A stretch of 64,000 nt of DNA from Solimicrobium sp040544425. GTDB lineage: Bacteria > Pseudomonadota > Gammaproteobacteria > Burkholderiales > Burkholderiaceae_D. Positions 1-9,033 of this stretch are shown in pieces. Position numbers and translations under genes: made by a program. The notes beneath the pieces are model-generated. The model searched no databases. It saw only the letters and a program-made list of their open reading frames with translations, and was not told the origin of the DNA. Location: positions 186,001 to 250,000 of the forward strand of contig JBEONO010000003.1 of assembly GCA_040544425.1 (NCBI GenBank), given 5' to 3'. Each line of letters starts with the position of its first letter. Within the stretch, counting starts at the first letter, position 1.

Positions 1-336
1 ACCGGTGAAGATCATCTTAAGCATTTCGCCATTCAGCTCGATGCGCTTAGTAAAGCCGCCGGACATAAGCCGGCAGGTATTCTGTTGCTCTACCCAACGG
101 AACAAGAACTGGAGTTGAGCAGATCAGGCGGTGAATGGCTGGAAGAACGTCCCATGCTTGAGAAATTGGCTGGCATTTTCGGTATTACCGTTATTGATGT
201 GGCGACCCGTCTGGAATGGACAAGCGATATGTATCGTGATGGGATTCACCCGACTGTCGCGGGCAATATTGTCCTGGCAAAAATAATTGCTGATGGCATC
301 GCTTCCGGAATACATGAAACTACGGCGAGCAAATAG
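1..336 (+). CDS. SGNH/GDSL-type hydrolase, C-terminal part (truncated by window edge)
   Basis: The frame is open from base 1 to the stop at 334-336, so the start lies outside the window. The visible 111 residues end with DGIHPTVAGN, which matches the block V Asp-x-x-His of SGNH/GDSL esterases (catalytic Asp and His). Family knowledge suggests an esterase or deacetylase acting on acyl groups of a polysaccharide; the substrate cannot be read from this piece. It lies 35 bases upstream of a glycosyltransferase on the same strand, so it probably belongs to the surface polysaccharide locus. The nucleophile Ser and oxyanion residues lie outside the window and could not be checked. Confidence 0.7.
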   Translation, partial: TGEDHLKHFAIQLDALSKAAGHKPAGILLLYPTEQELELSRSGGEWLEERPMLEKLAGIFGITVIDVATRLEWTSDMYRDGIHPTVAGNIVLAKIIADGIASGIHETTASK

Positions 337-371
337 CACATACACTGCAAACATAACTGGGTAGATTTAAA

Positions 372-1370
372 TTGAAGATATTTTACATAGGCGATGTCCG
401 CGAAGGCACAACCACTCTAGACCGCATGCGGGCACTGGAGCGATTGGGCCATGTGCTGGTCCCTTTCAACATTTCCCCCTACCAGCCGCAGAACCGCGTG
501 ATCAATTCGATTAAATCGCGCTTAAAGCCACGCTTCATGCTGCAAAAAATGAATGACGATATCAGAACTCTGGTTGAACAAACTGCCGGGATTGATTGCG
601 CATGGGTCGATAAGGGCACCTTGGTATTTCCCGAGACAGTTGAATTCCTGCGAAAGAAATGTGGCGTCACAATACACTACACCCCTGATCCGCAAATTCT
701 GTTTTTCCGTTCACGCCATTTCAGTCAGTCGATTCCCATCTACGATCATTTGGTCACCACTAAGGATTTTGAGCTGGCCCTGTACACTGAGAACGGCGCG
801 AAAAATGTCATTCATGTGCCACAAAGTTATTGTCCAGTCCGGTATAAAAATCCGACGCCGTCCATGAAATTTTCAGCCGAGGTTGGTTTTATCGGTCGTT
901 GCGAACCGCATTACCTGAAGCAGATCAACGGCATGAACGGGGTCGAGAAAGTCGTCATTTTTGGTGACCAATGGGCCAAGCCCCAAAACCGCAAACACGT
1001 AGATGCCAGCTTTACCGTGAATGGCAGCGTTTGGAAAGAAGATTATGTGTCAGCGCTGGCATCCTTCAAGATCAGCCTGGGTCTGCTTTCAAAAAACTAT
1101 CCCGAGCAGCACACCACCAGAACCTTTGAGATCCCGGCAGCAGGTACCTTCCTGCTGGCTGAGAGAACGGCAGAGCATCAGGGCTTTTTCGAAGAAGGTG
1201 TTGAAGCAGAATTCTTTAGTAGTCCTGAAGAAATGCTGTCAAAAGCAAAATTCTATTTAGTCAATGGTGCAGCCAGAGACAAAATTTCTGCCAGAGGCCG
1301 GATACGCTGTACCACGAGTGGTTATGACACTGACAGCGTCATGAAAAAGATATTGTCGAATGTAGTCTGA
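372..1370 (+). CDS. CgeB-like glycosyltransferase family 1 protein
   Basis: The 332-residue protein starts at a TTG codon directly followed by MKIFYIGDVREGT-like sequence, which fits the Rossmann-like N-terminus of a GT-B enzyme. The C-terminal part (about residues 235-330), with the TTRTFEIPAAGTFLLAE stretch, is typical of the Glyco_trans_1_2 domain of CgeB/spore-maturation-like glycosyltransferases, where the E in the FE-x-P-A region binds the sugar nucleotide. No signal peptide or membrane segment is seen, so it is probably cytosolic or peripheral. It follows the SGNH hydrolase end closely and precedes manC. Donor and acceptor are unknown. Assignment to the family is fairly secure, the precise role is not. 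Confidence 0.75.
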   Translation: MKIFYIGDVREGTTTLDRMRALERLGHVLVPFNISPYQPQNRVINSIKSRLKPRFMLQKMNDDIRTLVEQTAGIDCAWVDKGTLVFPETVEFLRKKCGVTIHYTPDPQILFFRSRHFSQSIPIYDHLVTTKDFELALYTENGAKNVIHVPQSYCPVRYKNPTPSMKFSAEVGFIGRCEPHYLKQINGMNGVEKVVIFGDQWAKPQNRKHVDASFTVNGSVWKEDYVSALASFKISLGLLSKNYPEQHTTRTFEIPAAGTFLLAERTAEHQGFFEEGVEAEFFSSPEEMLSKAKFYLVNGAARDKISARGRIRCTTSGYDTDSVMKKILSNVV

Positions 1371-1371
1371 A

Positions 1372-1405
1372 GGTCATGAATTTGACACACTAATTGTCTA
1401 CAATC
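1372..1405 (+). promoter_or_regulatory. Conserved upstream element, copy 1 (before manC)
   Basis: These 34 bases match those at 14135-14168 at 32 of 34 positions. The core reads TCATGAATTTGACACAC, then 8 bases, then CTACAAT. The TACAAT (1399-1404) resembles a sigma-70 -10 box and would give a leader of about 70 bases before manC. The TTGACA inside the element is only 11 bases from TACAAT, too close for a normal -35, so the left half may be an activator or alternative sigma site. It lies just after the stop codon of the preceding glycosyltransferase. Confidence 0.6.
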
Positions 1406-1480
1406 TGTACCCATTATGCCGATCCGCAGTTTAGTTGTAGCGGACAGGGAATGGCGTCAACGATTTAATTCGACTTTCAA

Positions 1481-2899
1481 ATGAAAATATATCCAGTCAT
1501 TCTGTCCGGTGGTTCCGGCACTCGCCTGTGGCCCTTGTCACGTTCGGCCAAACCGAAGCAGTTGCTGCCGCTGGTGTCTGGTTTGTCGATGCTTCAGGAG
1601 ACTGTGTTACGCCTGCACGCCTGGCCTGAATTGATGCCGCCGCTGTTTGTGGCTGGTAATGAACACCGTTTCATGATTGCCGAGCAGTTGCGTTCGATTG
1701 AAATCGCTCCGCTGAATATATTACTGGAACCGTTTGGCAAGAATACAGCTCCCGCCATCGCTGCGGCAGCGCATTTTTTAAAGAAGACTGATCCCGATGC
1801 GATCATGCTGGTATTGCCTGCCGATCACGTAATCAATAACGTTGATGCATTTCGTGACGCAACTTTAAGAGCTCTCAAAGCCCTGCAACCCGATGGCTTA
1901 ATTACCTTCGGCATCGTGCCGACCACACCTGAGACTGGTTATGGGTATATCCGCCGTGGTGAACCGGTTACACCAGGCAGTGACAGTTATAAAGTCGATG
2001 CTTTCGTCGAAAAACCGGAACTGGAATTGGCACGTTCTTATCTGGAATCGGGAAACTATTACTGGAATAGCGGCATGTTTCTTTTCCGAGCTGACACTTA
2101 TTTGTCGGAACTGAACGAGTTCCATCCCGAGACAGTGCAGGCCAGCGGTGACGCGGTGAAGAATGCCTATCTTGATCTTGATTTCTGCCGACTGGAAGAA
2201 AAATCATTTTCAAAATGTTTTTCAGAATCGATCGATTACGCTGTGATGGAGCGCACTAAACATGCCGTGGTTGTGCCCGCCGACATGGGTTGGAATGATG
2301 TTGGTTCATGGGGCGCATTGCTCGATGTGCTCGATTGCGATGCCGATTGCAACGCGATACGCGGTGACGTGTATACCGATAACACAAGTGATACGCTGAT
2401 TCGTGCCGAGAGCCGTTTTGTAGCGACTTTGGGCGTCAAGGATATGGTCATCGTTGAAACTGCGGATGCGGTGCTGGTGGCGCATAAAGATTCAGTTCAA
2501 AGCGTCAAGAACGTCGTTGAGTATTTGAAAAAACACAAACGCAGCGAACACATCAATCACACCAAAGTGTACCGGCCATGGGGTAGTTACGAAGAAGTCG
2601 TCTCCGGCGAACGCTTTCAGGTAAAGCGCATTACGGTCAATCCGGGTGAAAAACTGTCACTGCAGATGCACCATCATCGTGCCGAGCACTGGGTCGTTGT
2701 GCGCGGCACAGCCAAAGTGACTTGTGGCGAGAAAGTTAGTTTGCTATCTGAAAATCAATCGACCTATATCCCGATCGGCGAAACACATCGACTGGAAAAT
2801 CCCGGCAAGTTTGCGCTGGAACTGATTGAAATCCAGTCGGGCAGTTATCTCGGTGAAGACGATATCGTTCGTTTCGAAGATATTTATCAGCGTAGCTGA
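1481..2899 (+). CDS. manC: Mannose-1-phosphate guanylyltransferase / mannose-6-phosphate isomerase
   Basis: A bifunctional 472-residue enzyme of the ManC/CpsB/AlgA family that makes GDP-mannose from mannose-1-phosphate and interconverts mannose-6-phosphate and fructose-6-phosphate. The nucleotidyltransferase signature is at the N-terminus (LSGGSGTRLWPLSR, about residues 9-22) with FVEKP near residue 175. The C-terminal cupin domain shows KVYRPWGSYE and the metal-binding region QMHHHRAEHW near 395. Length is normal for the family. Start is the ATG at 1481. It is preceded by conserved upstream element copy 1, which suggests its own promoter. GDP-mannose would feed the neighbouring glycosyltransferases. 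Confidence 0.95.
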   Translation: MKIYPVILSGGSGTRLWPLSRSAKPKQLLPLVSGLSMLQETVLRLHAWPELMPPLFVAGNEHRFMIAEQLRSIEIAPLNILLEPFGKNTAPAIAAAAHFLKKTDPDAIMLVLPADHVINNVDAFRDATLRALKALQPDGLITFGIVPTTPETGYGYIRRGEPVTPGSDSYKVDAFVEKPELELARSYLESGNYYWNSGMFLFRADTYLSELNEFHPETVQASGDAVKNAYLDLDFCRLEEKSFSKCFSESIDYAVMERTKHAVVVPADMGWNDVGSWGALLDVLDCDADCNAIRGDVYTDNTSDTLIRAESRFVATLGVKDMVIVETADAVLVAHKDSVQSVKNVVEYLKKHKRSEHINHTKVYRPWGSYEEVVSGERFQVKRITVNPGEKLSLQMHHHRAEHWVVVRGTAKVTCGEKVSLLSENQSTYIPIGETHRLENPGKFALELIEIQSGSYLGEDDIVRFEDIYQRS

Positions 2900-3173
2900 T
2901 TCGGTTGTCCACGTTGGACCAGGTTCGCAATCCCCGGCCGAGATACTACCCAACTTTGGCTGCTTTTCCTAAATGCTACATCCTGTTTTTTTCAACCAGA
3001 CTGGTTTCTATGCCAATTCTGGAGACGCAACACTTTCTCCCCCGAAGCGCTGGCTGATCACTGAACCCTGCGGTGATGGTTTGCCTTGAACAACGCAGAG
3101 AGTCATTAAGAAACCGGTGCCACATAAGTATTAAGAAATTTTTTCCTAAAATAATATTTAAGAGAATTGGACT

Positions 3174-4637
3174 ATGAGATTTAAAATTTTCTATCTTTTC
3201 ATCATTATTATTTATTGCATCGTTGCGTTTCAATCGCCGGGTTATGACGATGACATTATCAACGTAAGAATGATTGAAAAATTTGGTTACGGGACCATAC
3301 ATATTGTCCAGACCATGGATGTACACCCGCCAGGCTCTTACCTGGCTGACTGGGCATTGTATGAGGTTATTGGTAGATGGGATTTGATTCGGACCCTCAT
3401 CGCCCTGCTCACTGCATTCGCATTAATTTCAGGAATTAACTACGTCAGAGAAAATCATGGGGATTTTTCGGGCACGGTTTGTTTCATCGTGCTGGGATTG
3501 AATCCTGCCTATTTGCTATGGGGAACCGGACTGCGGTGGTACGCCTACTTTGTCCCGATATTGATTGCCGTTCTGCAGGTCCCAACAAAGCGGGATTCCC
3601 TTTATTGGGCAAAGTGCTTTTTAGGGCTGACATTACTCGGTTATTTTGGTTACGCCATGTTCATCTTGGCGCCGTCGATTATTCTGCTCTACTGGGTACT
3701 TGATCAATCCAATGTGAAAGTAAAATTGAAAGCGGCGTCGATTTGGGCAGTCGCATTTTTGGTTTTGTACGCGTATCAAATGCAAATTTTCCTCAATGTT
3801 CACGTGAAGAATAAGGACACACAGATTTCGTCTCTGTTCAAGAATCTGGTGGGATTTTTAGTCGGTAATATTTCGAATCAGGGCGTATTCCCAGTTTCAA
3901 TAGCTGGTGTCGTGACGATAATTGGCATGTCAGGTTTTATGGGTCTGATTTTGTACTCCCAACTTAAACTCAGAAAAAATAATCCTTATCTATTGCCGTT
4001 CCTGATGTCAGGAGCAGCCGCGATCTTTTCGGGGATTGCGGGTAAATTCAGAAACCTGGTGGTCGTCAGCCCGTTTCAGGGATTTTGGATGGCAAGCGCA
4101 ACTGAACTGGTGCAACAGAAAAAATTGCTTAACTCTTTTCTGCTTTGTATATTGGTCGGAAATATATGGGGAGTCGTCAATGTGACGACCCATAAAGACA
4201 CCACCAAGAACAGTTGGAATCTGCCCGTCAAAGATATTTTGAATGAACTCGCTTCGGTTAAGTCGACATGTAATGGTGACTACCTAGTCCTCTCGTATGA
4301 CCTGACAATTAGCCGGAACGTTGAAGTAAATGGGTTTAATCAGGTTGGACCGTTTGATGAAAAGAGCGTGAACAATTTTAATAAACCCTTTAAGTGCGTG
4401 ACAGTGGTTCAAAGCTATGTTGGCAATAAATTCGCCGATGAGAAATTCAAAAATATGATGCGGGAGCTTGGTCAGCTGAAGTACGGAAACTCAATTAGTA
4501 AAAAATTGTCTCGTGATGATTTTTATCAGCTGAAGAGAAAATTGGACAGCAATTACCCTGAGTACCCGATCCAGATTACAACGTATTATGACGTCAGTTA
4601 TTTGCCAGAATTTAATAGTTGGCTATCTGAGTATTAG
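3174..4637 (+). CDS. Multipass membrane protein, probable GT-C-type glycosyltransferase
   Basis: The 487-residue protein opens with a membrane helix and then a loop holding GYDDD (about residues 24-28) and, about 25 residues on, DVHPPGSY. An acidic pair in the first extracytoplasmic loop followed by an HPP motif is the usual look of polyprenyl-phosphate-sugar-dependent GT-C enzymes such as the ArnT/PMT group. About nine to ten further hydrophobic segments follow, then a soluble tail of about 150 residues. It probably transfers a lipid-linked sugar in the periplasm; acceptor unknown. The gene is visibly AT-richer than core genes here. A strong terminator follows at 4696. Confidence 0.6.
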   Translation: MRFKIFYLFIIIIYCIVAFQSPGYDDDIINVRMIEKFGYGTIHIVQTMDVHPPGSYLADWALYEVIGRWDLIRTLIALLTAFALISGINYVRENHGDFSGTVCFIVLGLNPAYLLWGTGLRWYAYFVPILIAVLQVPTKRDSLYWAKCFLGLTLLGYFGYAMFILAPSIILLYWVLDQSNVKVKLKAASIWAVAFLVLYAYQMQIFLNVHVKNKDTQISSLFKNLVGFLVGNISNQGVFPVSIAGVVTIIGMSGFMGLILYSQLKLRKNNPYLLPFLMSGAAAIFSGIAGKFRNLVVVSPFQGFWMASATELVQQKKLLNSFLLCILVGNIWGVVNVTTHKDTTKNSWNLPVKDILNELASVKSTCNGDYLVLSYDLTISRNVEVNGFNQVGPFDEKSVNNFNKPFKCVTVVQSYVGNKFADEKFKNMMRELGQLKYGNSISKKLSRDDFYQLKRKLDSNYPEYPIQITTYYDVSYLPEFNSWLSEY

Positions 4638-4695
4638 GACTGGTAAATTCGCAGATGATGTTATTCCCACGCGAGTAAATGAATGCGAATTGACG

Positions 4696-4720
4696 ATGCC
4701 GACATGGTCGGCATTTTTTT
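4696..4720 (+). terminator. Rho-independent terminator after the GT-C-like gene
   Basis: A perfect 8-base stem (4696-4703 with 4707-4714), a three-base ATG loop and a run of T to 4720. It lies 59 bases after the preceding stop and only 18 bases before the next start, so the acyltransferase gene probably has another promoter or depends on read-through. Confidence 0.9.
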
Positions 4721-4738
4721 AACTGGAATAAAGTCAAC

Positions 4739-6790
4739 ATGAATAACCACCTTTCCCATCCTAAATATCGCCCCGATATTGACGGCTTGAGGGCCATCGC
4801 TGTGCTGTCCGTTGTGTTCTATCATGCGTTTCCAAATTGGATCGGCGGTGGATATATCGGTGTCGATATTTTTTTTGTTATTTCCGGCTATCTGATTTCA
4901 ACAATTATTTTTGAAAATCTGGATAGGAAAACATTCAGTTTTTCTGAATTTTATATGCGGCGTGTTAAACGTATTTTTCCCGCATTATCATTGGTACTGA
5001 TTGTTTGCTATGGGTTCGGTTGGTTCGCCTTGTTGGCGGATGAATTCAAGCAGTTGGGTAAGCATGTTGCCGCTGGAGCTGGGTTTGTTTCTAATTTTGT
5101 GCTTTGGAGTGAAGCCGGTTATTTCGATATATCTGCTGAAAAAAAGCCATTGCTGCACCTCTGGAGTTTGGGCATAGAAGAACAGTTCTATATTGTCTGG
5201 CCGTTTTTGCTATGGCTTGCCTGGAAAATCAGATTCAATTTGTGGGTAACAATAACAAGCGTAGCCTTTGTCTCTTTTTTCCTGAATATCTATTTTGTGC
5301 ATCATGACATCGTCAGCACCTTTTATTCGCCTCAAACCAGATTCTGGGAGCTTATCTGTGGAAGTATGTTGGCATGGCTGACGCTGTACAGAAATGGGGT
5401 CCTTAAAAATGCAGAGCTGCGCATCGGAGAGCGGCTAACAGCGGCGATAAACTTTGTCACGCAAAAAAAGCACACAGTTTCTTCAACCAACGTTTTTTCA
5501 ATGGTGGGGTTGTTGCTGTTGGTTTTGGGTACATTGGGAATGAATAAGGATTTGAGTTTTCCGGGCATGTGGGCCGTCATACCTGTATTGGGTGCAATGT
5601 TAATTATTGCTGCAGGTTCAGGTGCATGGTGCAATCAAACAATTCTTTCCAATCCGCTTTTTGTCTGGTTTGGAAAAATCAGCTTTCCGCTCTATTTGTG
5701 GCATTGGCCCTTGCTGTCATACGTGAGAATTATTGAAGCCAGTTTTCCAAATGCCTACATCAGACTTGGTGCCGTTGGACTGGCAATTATGCTCGCCTGG
5801 CTCACCTACCGGCTAGTCGAAACTCCGATAAGGCTGTCCAGTCGTAATGAAATTGCTGCACCAATTCTTGCATCGCTCATGGTGGTAGTCGGATTGGCTG
5901 GATATGCCACCTATCTTGGCGAAGGTCTCCCTGATCGGGCGATTTTGCGGGGTCTTGAAAAACCAGTTGGACGACTTGGCGAGGATGACACTTCGCTGCA
6001 CGCAAAGTGTCTGGCCAATTACGGATTGGTCAGTGAAAATATTCGGTTTTGCAGATTGTCCGGCGGCCTTGATCCGCACATTGCGATCATCGGTGATTCA
6101 CTTGGTGCCTCTATGTTTCAGGCATTGTCGGATAATCTTGCGGCGCAACGGACAGGATTGTTAATGATTGGTGGTCGTTTGTTTGTGAATGTTGGCACCT
6201 ATCCCGATGTTGATCCCGGGGAGATCAATGTTTACAAAGGTGGCATCGAGGCGACAAATTTTGTGGCCAACAACAAGTCAATCAAAACTGTATTGATGTT
6301 CACACGGGGATCATTTTTCATGAATGGCAATTGGAATTTTTTTCTGATCGATAATCCTGAAATTAAAGATCGCAAGAAAGTCTTTGAAATTGGACTGCGA
6401 GAGACCTTGAATGTGCTTGTCAAAAATCAGAAACGGATCATTTTTGTCCTTGAGTTCCCGGAAATGAATTTCGATCCATTGACGTGCTCGAATGAACGAC
6501 CATTTAGATTGTTTTCAACTGCGAAATCAGTGAATTGCTCGATCTTGAAAAAAGATTTTGACCTGCGCCAGAAAGTTTACCGGGATGTGGTATCTGCCGT
6601 GCTGGCAGATTATCCGCAAGTGACTGTATTCGATCCATCTTCAAGTTTATGTGACAAACAATATTGCTACGCCAAGATTGGCGAGGAAGTCTTGTACGGT
6701 GATCCAAGTCACCTTTCGTATGCTGGTGCGAAACGCATTTCTAGTCAGCTCGTTGATGTCCTGAACGGTACTGCCAGTGGCCGTGAATAA
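4739..6790 (+). CDS. OafA/YrhL-type membrane acyltransferase with C-terminal SGNH domain
   Basis: The 683-residue protein has an N-terminal Acyl_transf_3 membrane domain (about residues 8-380, ten or so helices) starting with RPDIDGLRAIAVLSVVFYH, whose His is the catalytic residue of the family. FFVISGYLIS and the LWSLGIEEQFY stretch are further family marks. The C-terminal SGNH domain (about 430-680) shows IIGDSLGASM (nucleophile Ser) and YGDPSHLSYAGA (Asp-x-x-His). Such fusions O-acetylate O-antigen or exopolysaccharide using cytoplasmic acetyl-CoA. The sugar target is unknown. Start is the ATG at 4739 just after a terminator. The gene is AT-rich relative to the core genes of the window. 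Confidence 0.92.
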   Translation: MNNHLSHPKYRPDIDGLRAIAVLSVVFYHAFPNWIGGGYIGVDIFFVISGYLISTIIFENLDRKTFSFSEFYMRRVKRIFPALSLVLIVCYGFGWFALLADEFKQLGKHVAAGAGFVSNFVLWSEAGYFDISAEKKPLLHLWSLGIEEQFYIVWPFLLWLAWKIRFNLWVTITSVAFVSFFLNIYFVHHDIVSTFYSPQTRFWELICGSMLAWLTLYRNGVLKNAELRIGERLTAAINFVTQKKHTVSSTNVFSMVGLLLLVLGTLGMNKDLSFPGMWAVIPVLGAMLIIAAGSGAWCNQTILSNPLFVWFGKISFPLYLWHWPLLSYVRIIEASFPNAYIRLGAVGLAIMLAWLTYRLVETPIRLSSRNEIAAPILASLMVVVGLAGYATYLGEGLPDRAILRGLEKPVGRLGEDDTSLHAKCLANYGLVSENIRFCRLSGGLDPHIAIIGDSLGASMFQALSDNLAAQRTGLLMIGGRLFVNVGTYPDVDPGEINVYKGGIEATNFVANNKSIKTVLMFTRGSFFMNGNWNFFLIDNPEIKDRKKVFEIGLRETLNVLVKNQKRIIFVLEFPEMNFDPLTCSNERPFRLFSTAKSVNCSILKKDFDLRQKVYRDVVSAVLADYPQVTVFDPSSSLCDKQYCYAKIGEEVLYGDPSHLSYAGAKRISSQLVDVLNGTASGRE

Positions 6791-6842
6791 CCATAACATT
6801 GCTTCGGTTACCGTCTGTCCCATGCAGACGCGAATCAATCAG

Positions 6843-7289
6843 TTATTTATTTTGATCTTGCGCAGCCAGTGGCTTTGGCGTCTGAAATACAAAGTACTTC
6901 GCCATCACAAAATTAACCACCAGACTCGCTCCAATTCCCAGTAACTGCGAATAAACGGCGGCTGGAAACCAGTGCAGGGTGAGTTGCAGGATCAGCAGGT
7001 TGACAACCAGACCAGCCAATGAGCCAAGCAGATACTTGCCCCACTGCTTTTTGGATGGTGTAGCAGACCCGCTGCCGCCGCTGAATGTCCAATAATGGTT
7101 GAGCAGGTAGTTCTGCGTTGCGCAAATCAGGTAGCAAAAAGTTGAGACTGGAACAGCCGGGCCGCCCAGGATATCAACCATCAGGAAGAACAAAATCAGA
7201 TTTGTTACCGTACCCAAGCCGCCAATTACGGCGAATTTGAGAAACACCATTAAAGGGTTCATCCTGCGCCTGGCCAGTGAAATCGTCAT
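6843..7289 (-). CDS. GtrA-family membrane protein
   Basis: A 148-residue protein with four membrane helices and the GtrA signature: FAVIGGLGTVTN near residue 20, NYLLNHYWTF near 63 and VVNFVMAKYFVF near 125. GtrA proteins are thought to flip or assist polyprenyl-phosphate-linked sugars across the inner membrane. It is the last gene of a four-gene overlapping set (7286-9985); its ATG overlaps the TGA of the isomerase gene by four bases, which points to translational coupling. The GtrB-like transferase three genes upstream would make the lipid-linked sugar. Confidence 0.9.
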   Translation of the reverse strand: MTISLARRRMNPLMVFLKFAVIGGLGTVTNLILFFLMVDILGGPAVPVSTFCYLICATQNYLLNHYWTFSGGSGSATPSKKQWGKYLLGSLAGLVVNLLILQLTLHWFPAAVYSQLLGIGASLVVNFVMAKYFVFQTPKPLAAQDQNK

Positions 7290-8080
7290 TGTTTAAAAAT
7301 CCTTGCGACCGTAGTTAATGAGCTAAATAGCGCATCCAGTCCTGAATTTCTCATTTCAAGTGAAACCCAGCCCTGATAACCGCCATCGTGCAATTTCTGA
7401 GCAAGCTGCTGGTGTTCTGGTCTGTCATTGACCGCTGCCAGAGCGGGTTCGCTGATGTGAACGTGGCTGACATACGGCGTAATTTTGTCGAGCGAATCAA
7501 AATTTTCCTGGTTCGCCAGCATTGTTCCCAAATCCAGATTTAATCTTAGATATGGTGAGTTCACAGCCTGAATCAGTTCTACAGCTTGTTGCGTCGTGGT
7601 CAGATAGTTGGTTCCATACGATGTCGGGTTTGCCTCCATGCCGATGATGATTTTTTTGGTTCCGGCGTAGGCGGCGCAGGCAGCGAAAAATGCTTCTCCA
7701 ATTGGATATTGTTCGGGACTGTCGATAACCCGGTTGCGCGGGCTGCCGAATACCACATGAGGACAGCCGACTGCCGCTGCAAAATCCAGCGCCGAGCAGG
7801 TATAGCGATACAGGAACTCTCTTTCCTCCGGCGTGCCAAAAATTCTTTCAGTCAGGCCGAACCAGAGTGATTGCATCGAACAGATCGGTAGTCCCCATTG
7901 TTGTCGAATCTCTTCGCTCATGGTCGCCGCCAGAGCGATGCTTTCTGGCTCGTACGGTTTTTGAGGTACCAGTCGGGTTGGGGCAATCTCGAGACCGGTA
8001 AAACCGAGTTCGGCGAACTTTTGATAGACTTCCTGGTCATTTTCCTGATTCCAGGCGATATTCGATGCGGCGATTTTCAT
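7286..8080 (-). CDS. Sugar phosphate isomerase/epimerase (xylose-isomerase-like TIM barrel)
   Basis: The 264-residue protein has the AP-endonuclease-2 fold seen in sugar isomerases and epimerases: an N-terminal SNIAWNQ strand, LGFTGLEIAPTR (about residues 20-31), GMEANP near 150, NLDLGTM near 185, HVHISEP near 210 and a C-terminal WVSLEMR. These carry the metal-binding Glu, Asp and His residues of the family. The start is the ATG at 8080, where TAATG joins it to the upstream aldo/keto reductase stop. An upstream in-frame start would overlap that gene further and was not used. It probably reshapes a sugar intermediate for the GtrB/GtrA pathway; substrate unknown. Confidence 0.8.
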   Translation of the reverse strand: MKIAASNIAWNQENDQEVYQKFAELGFTGLEIAPTRLVPQKPYEPESIALAATMSEEIRQQWGLPICSMQSLWFGLTERIFGTPEEREFLYRYTCSALDFAAAVGCPHVVFGSPRNRVIDSPEQYPIGEAFFAACAAYAGTKKIIIGMEANPTSYGTNYLTTTQQAVELIQAVNSPYLRLNLDLGTMLANQENFDSLDKITPYVSHVHISEPALAAVNDRPEHQQLAQKLHDGGYQGWVSLEMRNSGLDALFSSLTTVARIFKQ

Positions 8081-9033
8081 TATTTTTCTTCCTTGACAGC
8101 GTCGATGGCGGCCCAAAAACTTTCTGGAATCACTGCATCCAGCGCCTTCACGTTTTCCTGTAGTTGAGCCGGGTTACTGGCTCCCAGCACTGGCAGCACG
8201 CCTCGTCTTAATACCCACTGGATGGCGGCTTGACTGCCCTTGACTCCATATTCCAGGCAGATCTGGTTGAAATAATCAATCCGTTGCTTGTTCTGTTCGT
8301 AGATCTTTTGCGTTTTGTCGTAGCCAAGCTGAGCGCTTTTTCCGATGCGTGATTCGGGCGGAATTGATTCGCGATATTTCCCGGTGAGCAAACCCTGAGC
8401 CAACGGTGAAAAGCCCAGCATCCCGACTCCATTGGATTCGCAGAATGTCCTTACCTGATTGCTGTCTGCACGGTTTATTGCATACGAGTAGATGAACTGG
8501 TCAAGTATCGGCTTTTCAAGACCGAGGTGGTTGCATACGGCGTGACATTCGACTAACGCGGCCTGAGGCCATTCAGAAGTTGCCCAGTACAGGATTCTCC
8601 CTGAATCAATCAGGCGGTTGTAGGTTCTGACCACTTCTTCCATCGATGTTTCGGGATCGTATCGGTGTGCGTAATAAATATCGACATAGTCCAGCCCTAA
8701 GCGCTGCATCGATTGTTCGAAAGCCCAGCGTATGTGTTTTCGGCCCAGACCCTGTTGGTAGGCTTGCGTGCCCAATGGCCATGAGCCTTTGGTCGCGATT
8801 ACATATTCTTCCCGTGGGTATTTCTTCAGTGCCTGACCCATCAGCGATTCCGCTGCGCCGAGGCCATAATTGTTCGAGGTATCAAACGATCGAATGCCAA
8901 GTTCCCACGCCGCGTCGATCATGGATTGAGCAAAACTGGTTCCGGAATGCTCGGTGCCGATGGTCAGTGCGCTGCCAAAGGTGATAGGAGATAATTTCAG
9001 GCCAGACAGACCAACTCTTTTAAAATTATTCAT
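8080..9033 (-). CDS. Aldo/keto reductase
   Basis: A 317-residue NADPH-dependent reductase with the full AKR tetrad: Asp51 and Tyr56 in FDTSNNYG, Lys82 in IATKGSW, His123 in YYAHRYD. The protein resembles the voltage-gated potassium channel beta-subunit/YghZ branch of the superfamily. The start MNNFKRVGL is chosen because it begins the beta-hairpin cap of the barrel; it overlaps the upstream glycosyltransferase by eight bases. The stop overlaps the isomerase start as TAATG. Placement between a polyprenyl-sugar transferase and an isomerase suggests reduction of a keto-sugar, which is inference. Confidence 0.85.
   Translation of the reverse strand: MNNFKRVGLSGLKLSPITFGSALTIGTEHSGTSFAQSMIDAAWELGIRSFDTSNNYGLGAAESLMGQALKKYPREEYVIATKGSWPLGTQAYQQGLGRKHIRWAFEQSMQRLGLDYVDIYYAHRYDPETSMEEVVRTYNRLIDSGRILYWATSEWPQAALVECHAVCNHLGLEKPILDQFIYSYAINRADSNQVRTFCESNGVGMLGFSPLAQGLLTGKYRESIPPESRIGKSAQLGYDKTQKIYEQNKQRIDYFNQICLEYGVKGSQAAIQWVLRRGVLPVLGASNPAQLQENVKALDAVIPESFWAAIDAVKEEK

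Noticed and set aside
1382..1404. TTGACA and TACAAT read as a normal sigma-70 promoter before manC
   Set aside because: The spacer is only 11 bases instead of about 17, so the two hexamers cannot be a standard pair; reported as a conserved element instead.
6812..6830. Six-base stem hairpin between convergent acyltransferase and gtrA genes
   Set aside because: Short stem and no T run on either side; too weak for a terminator call.
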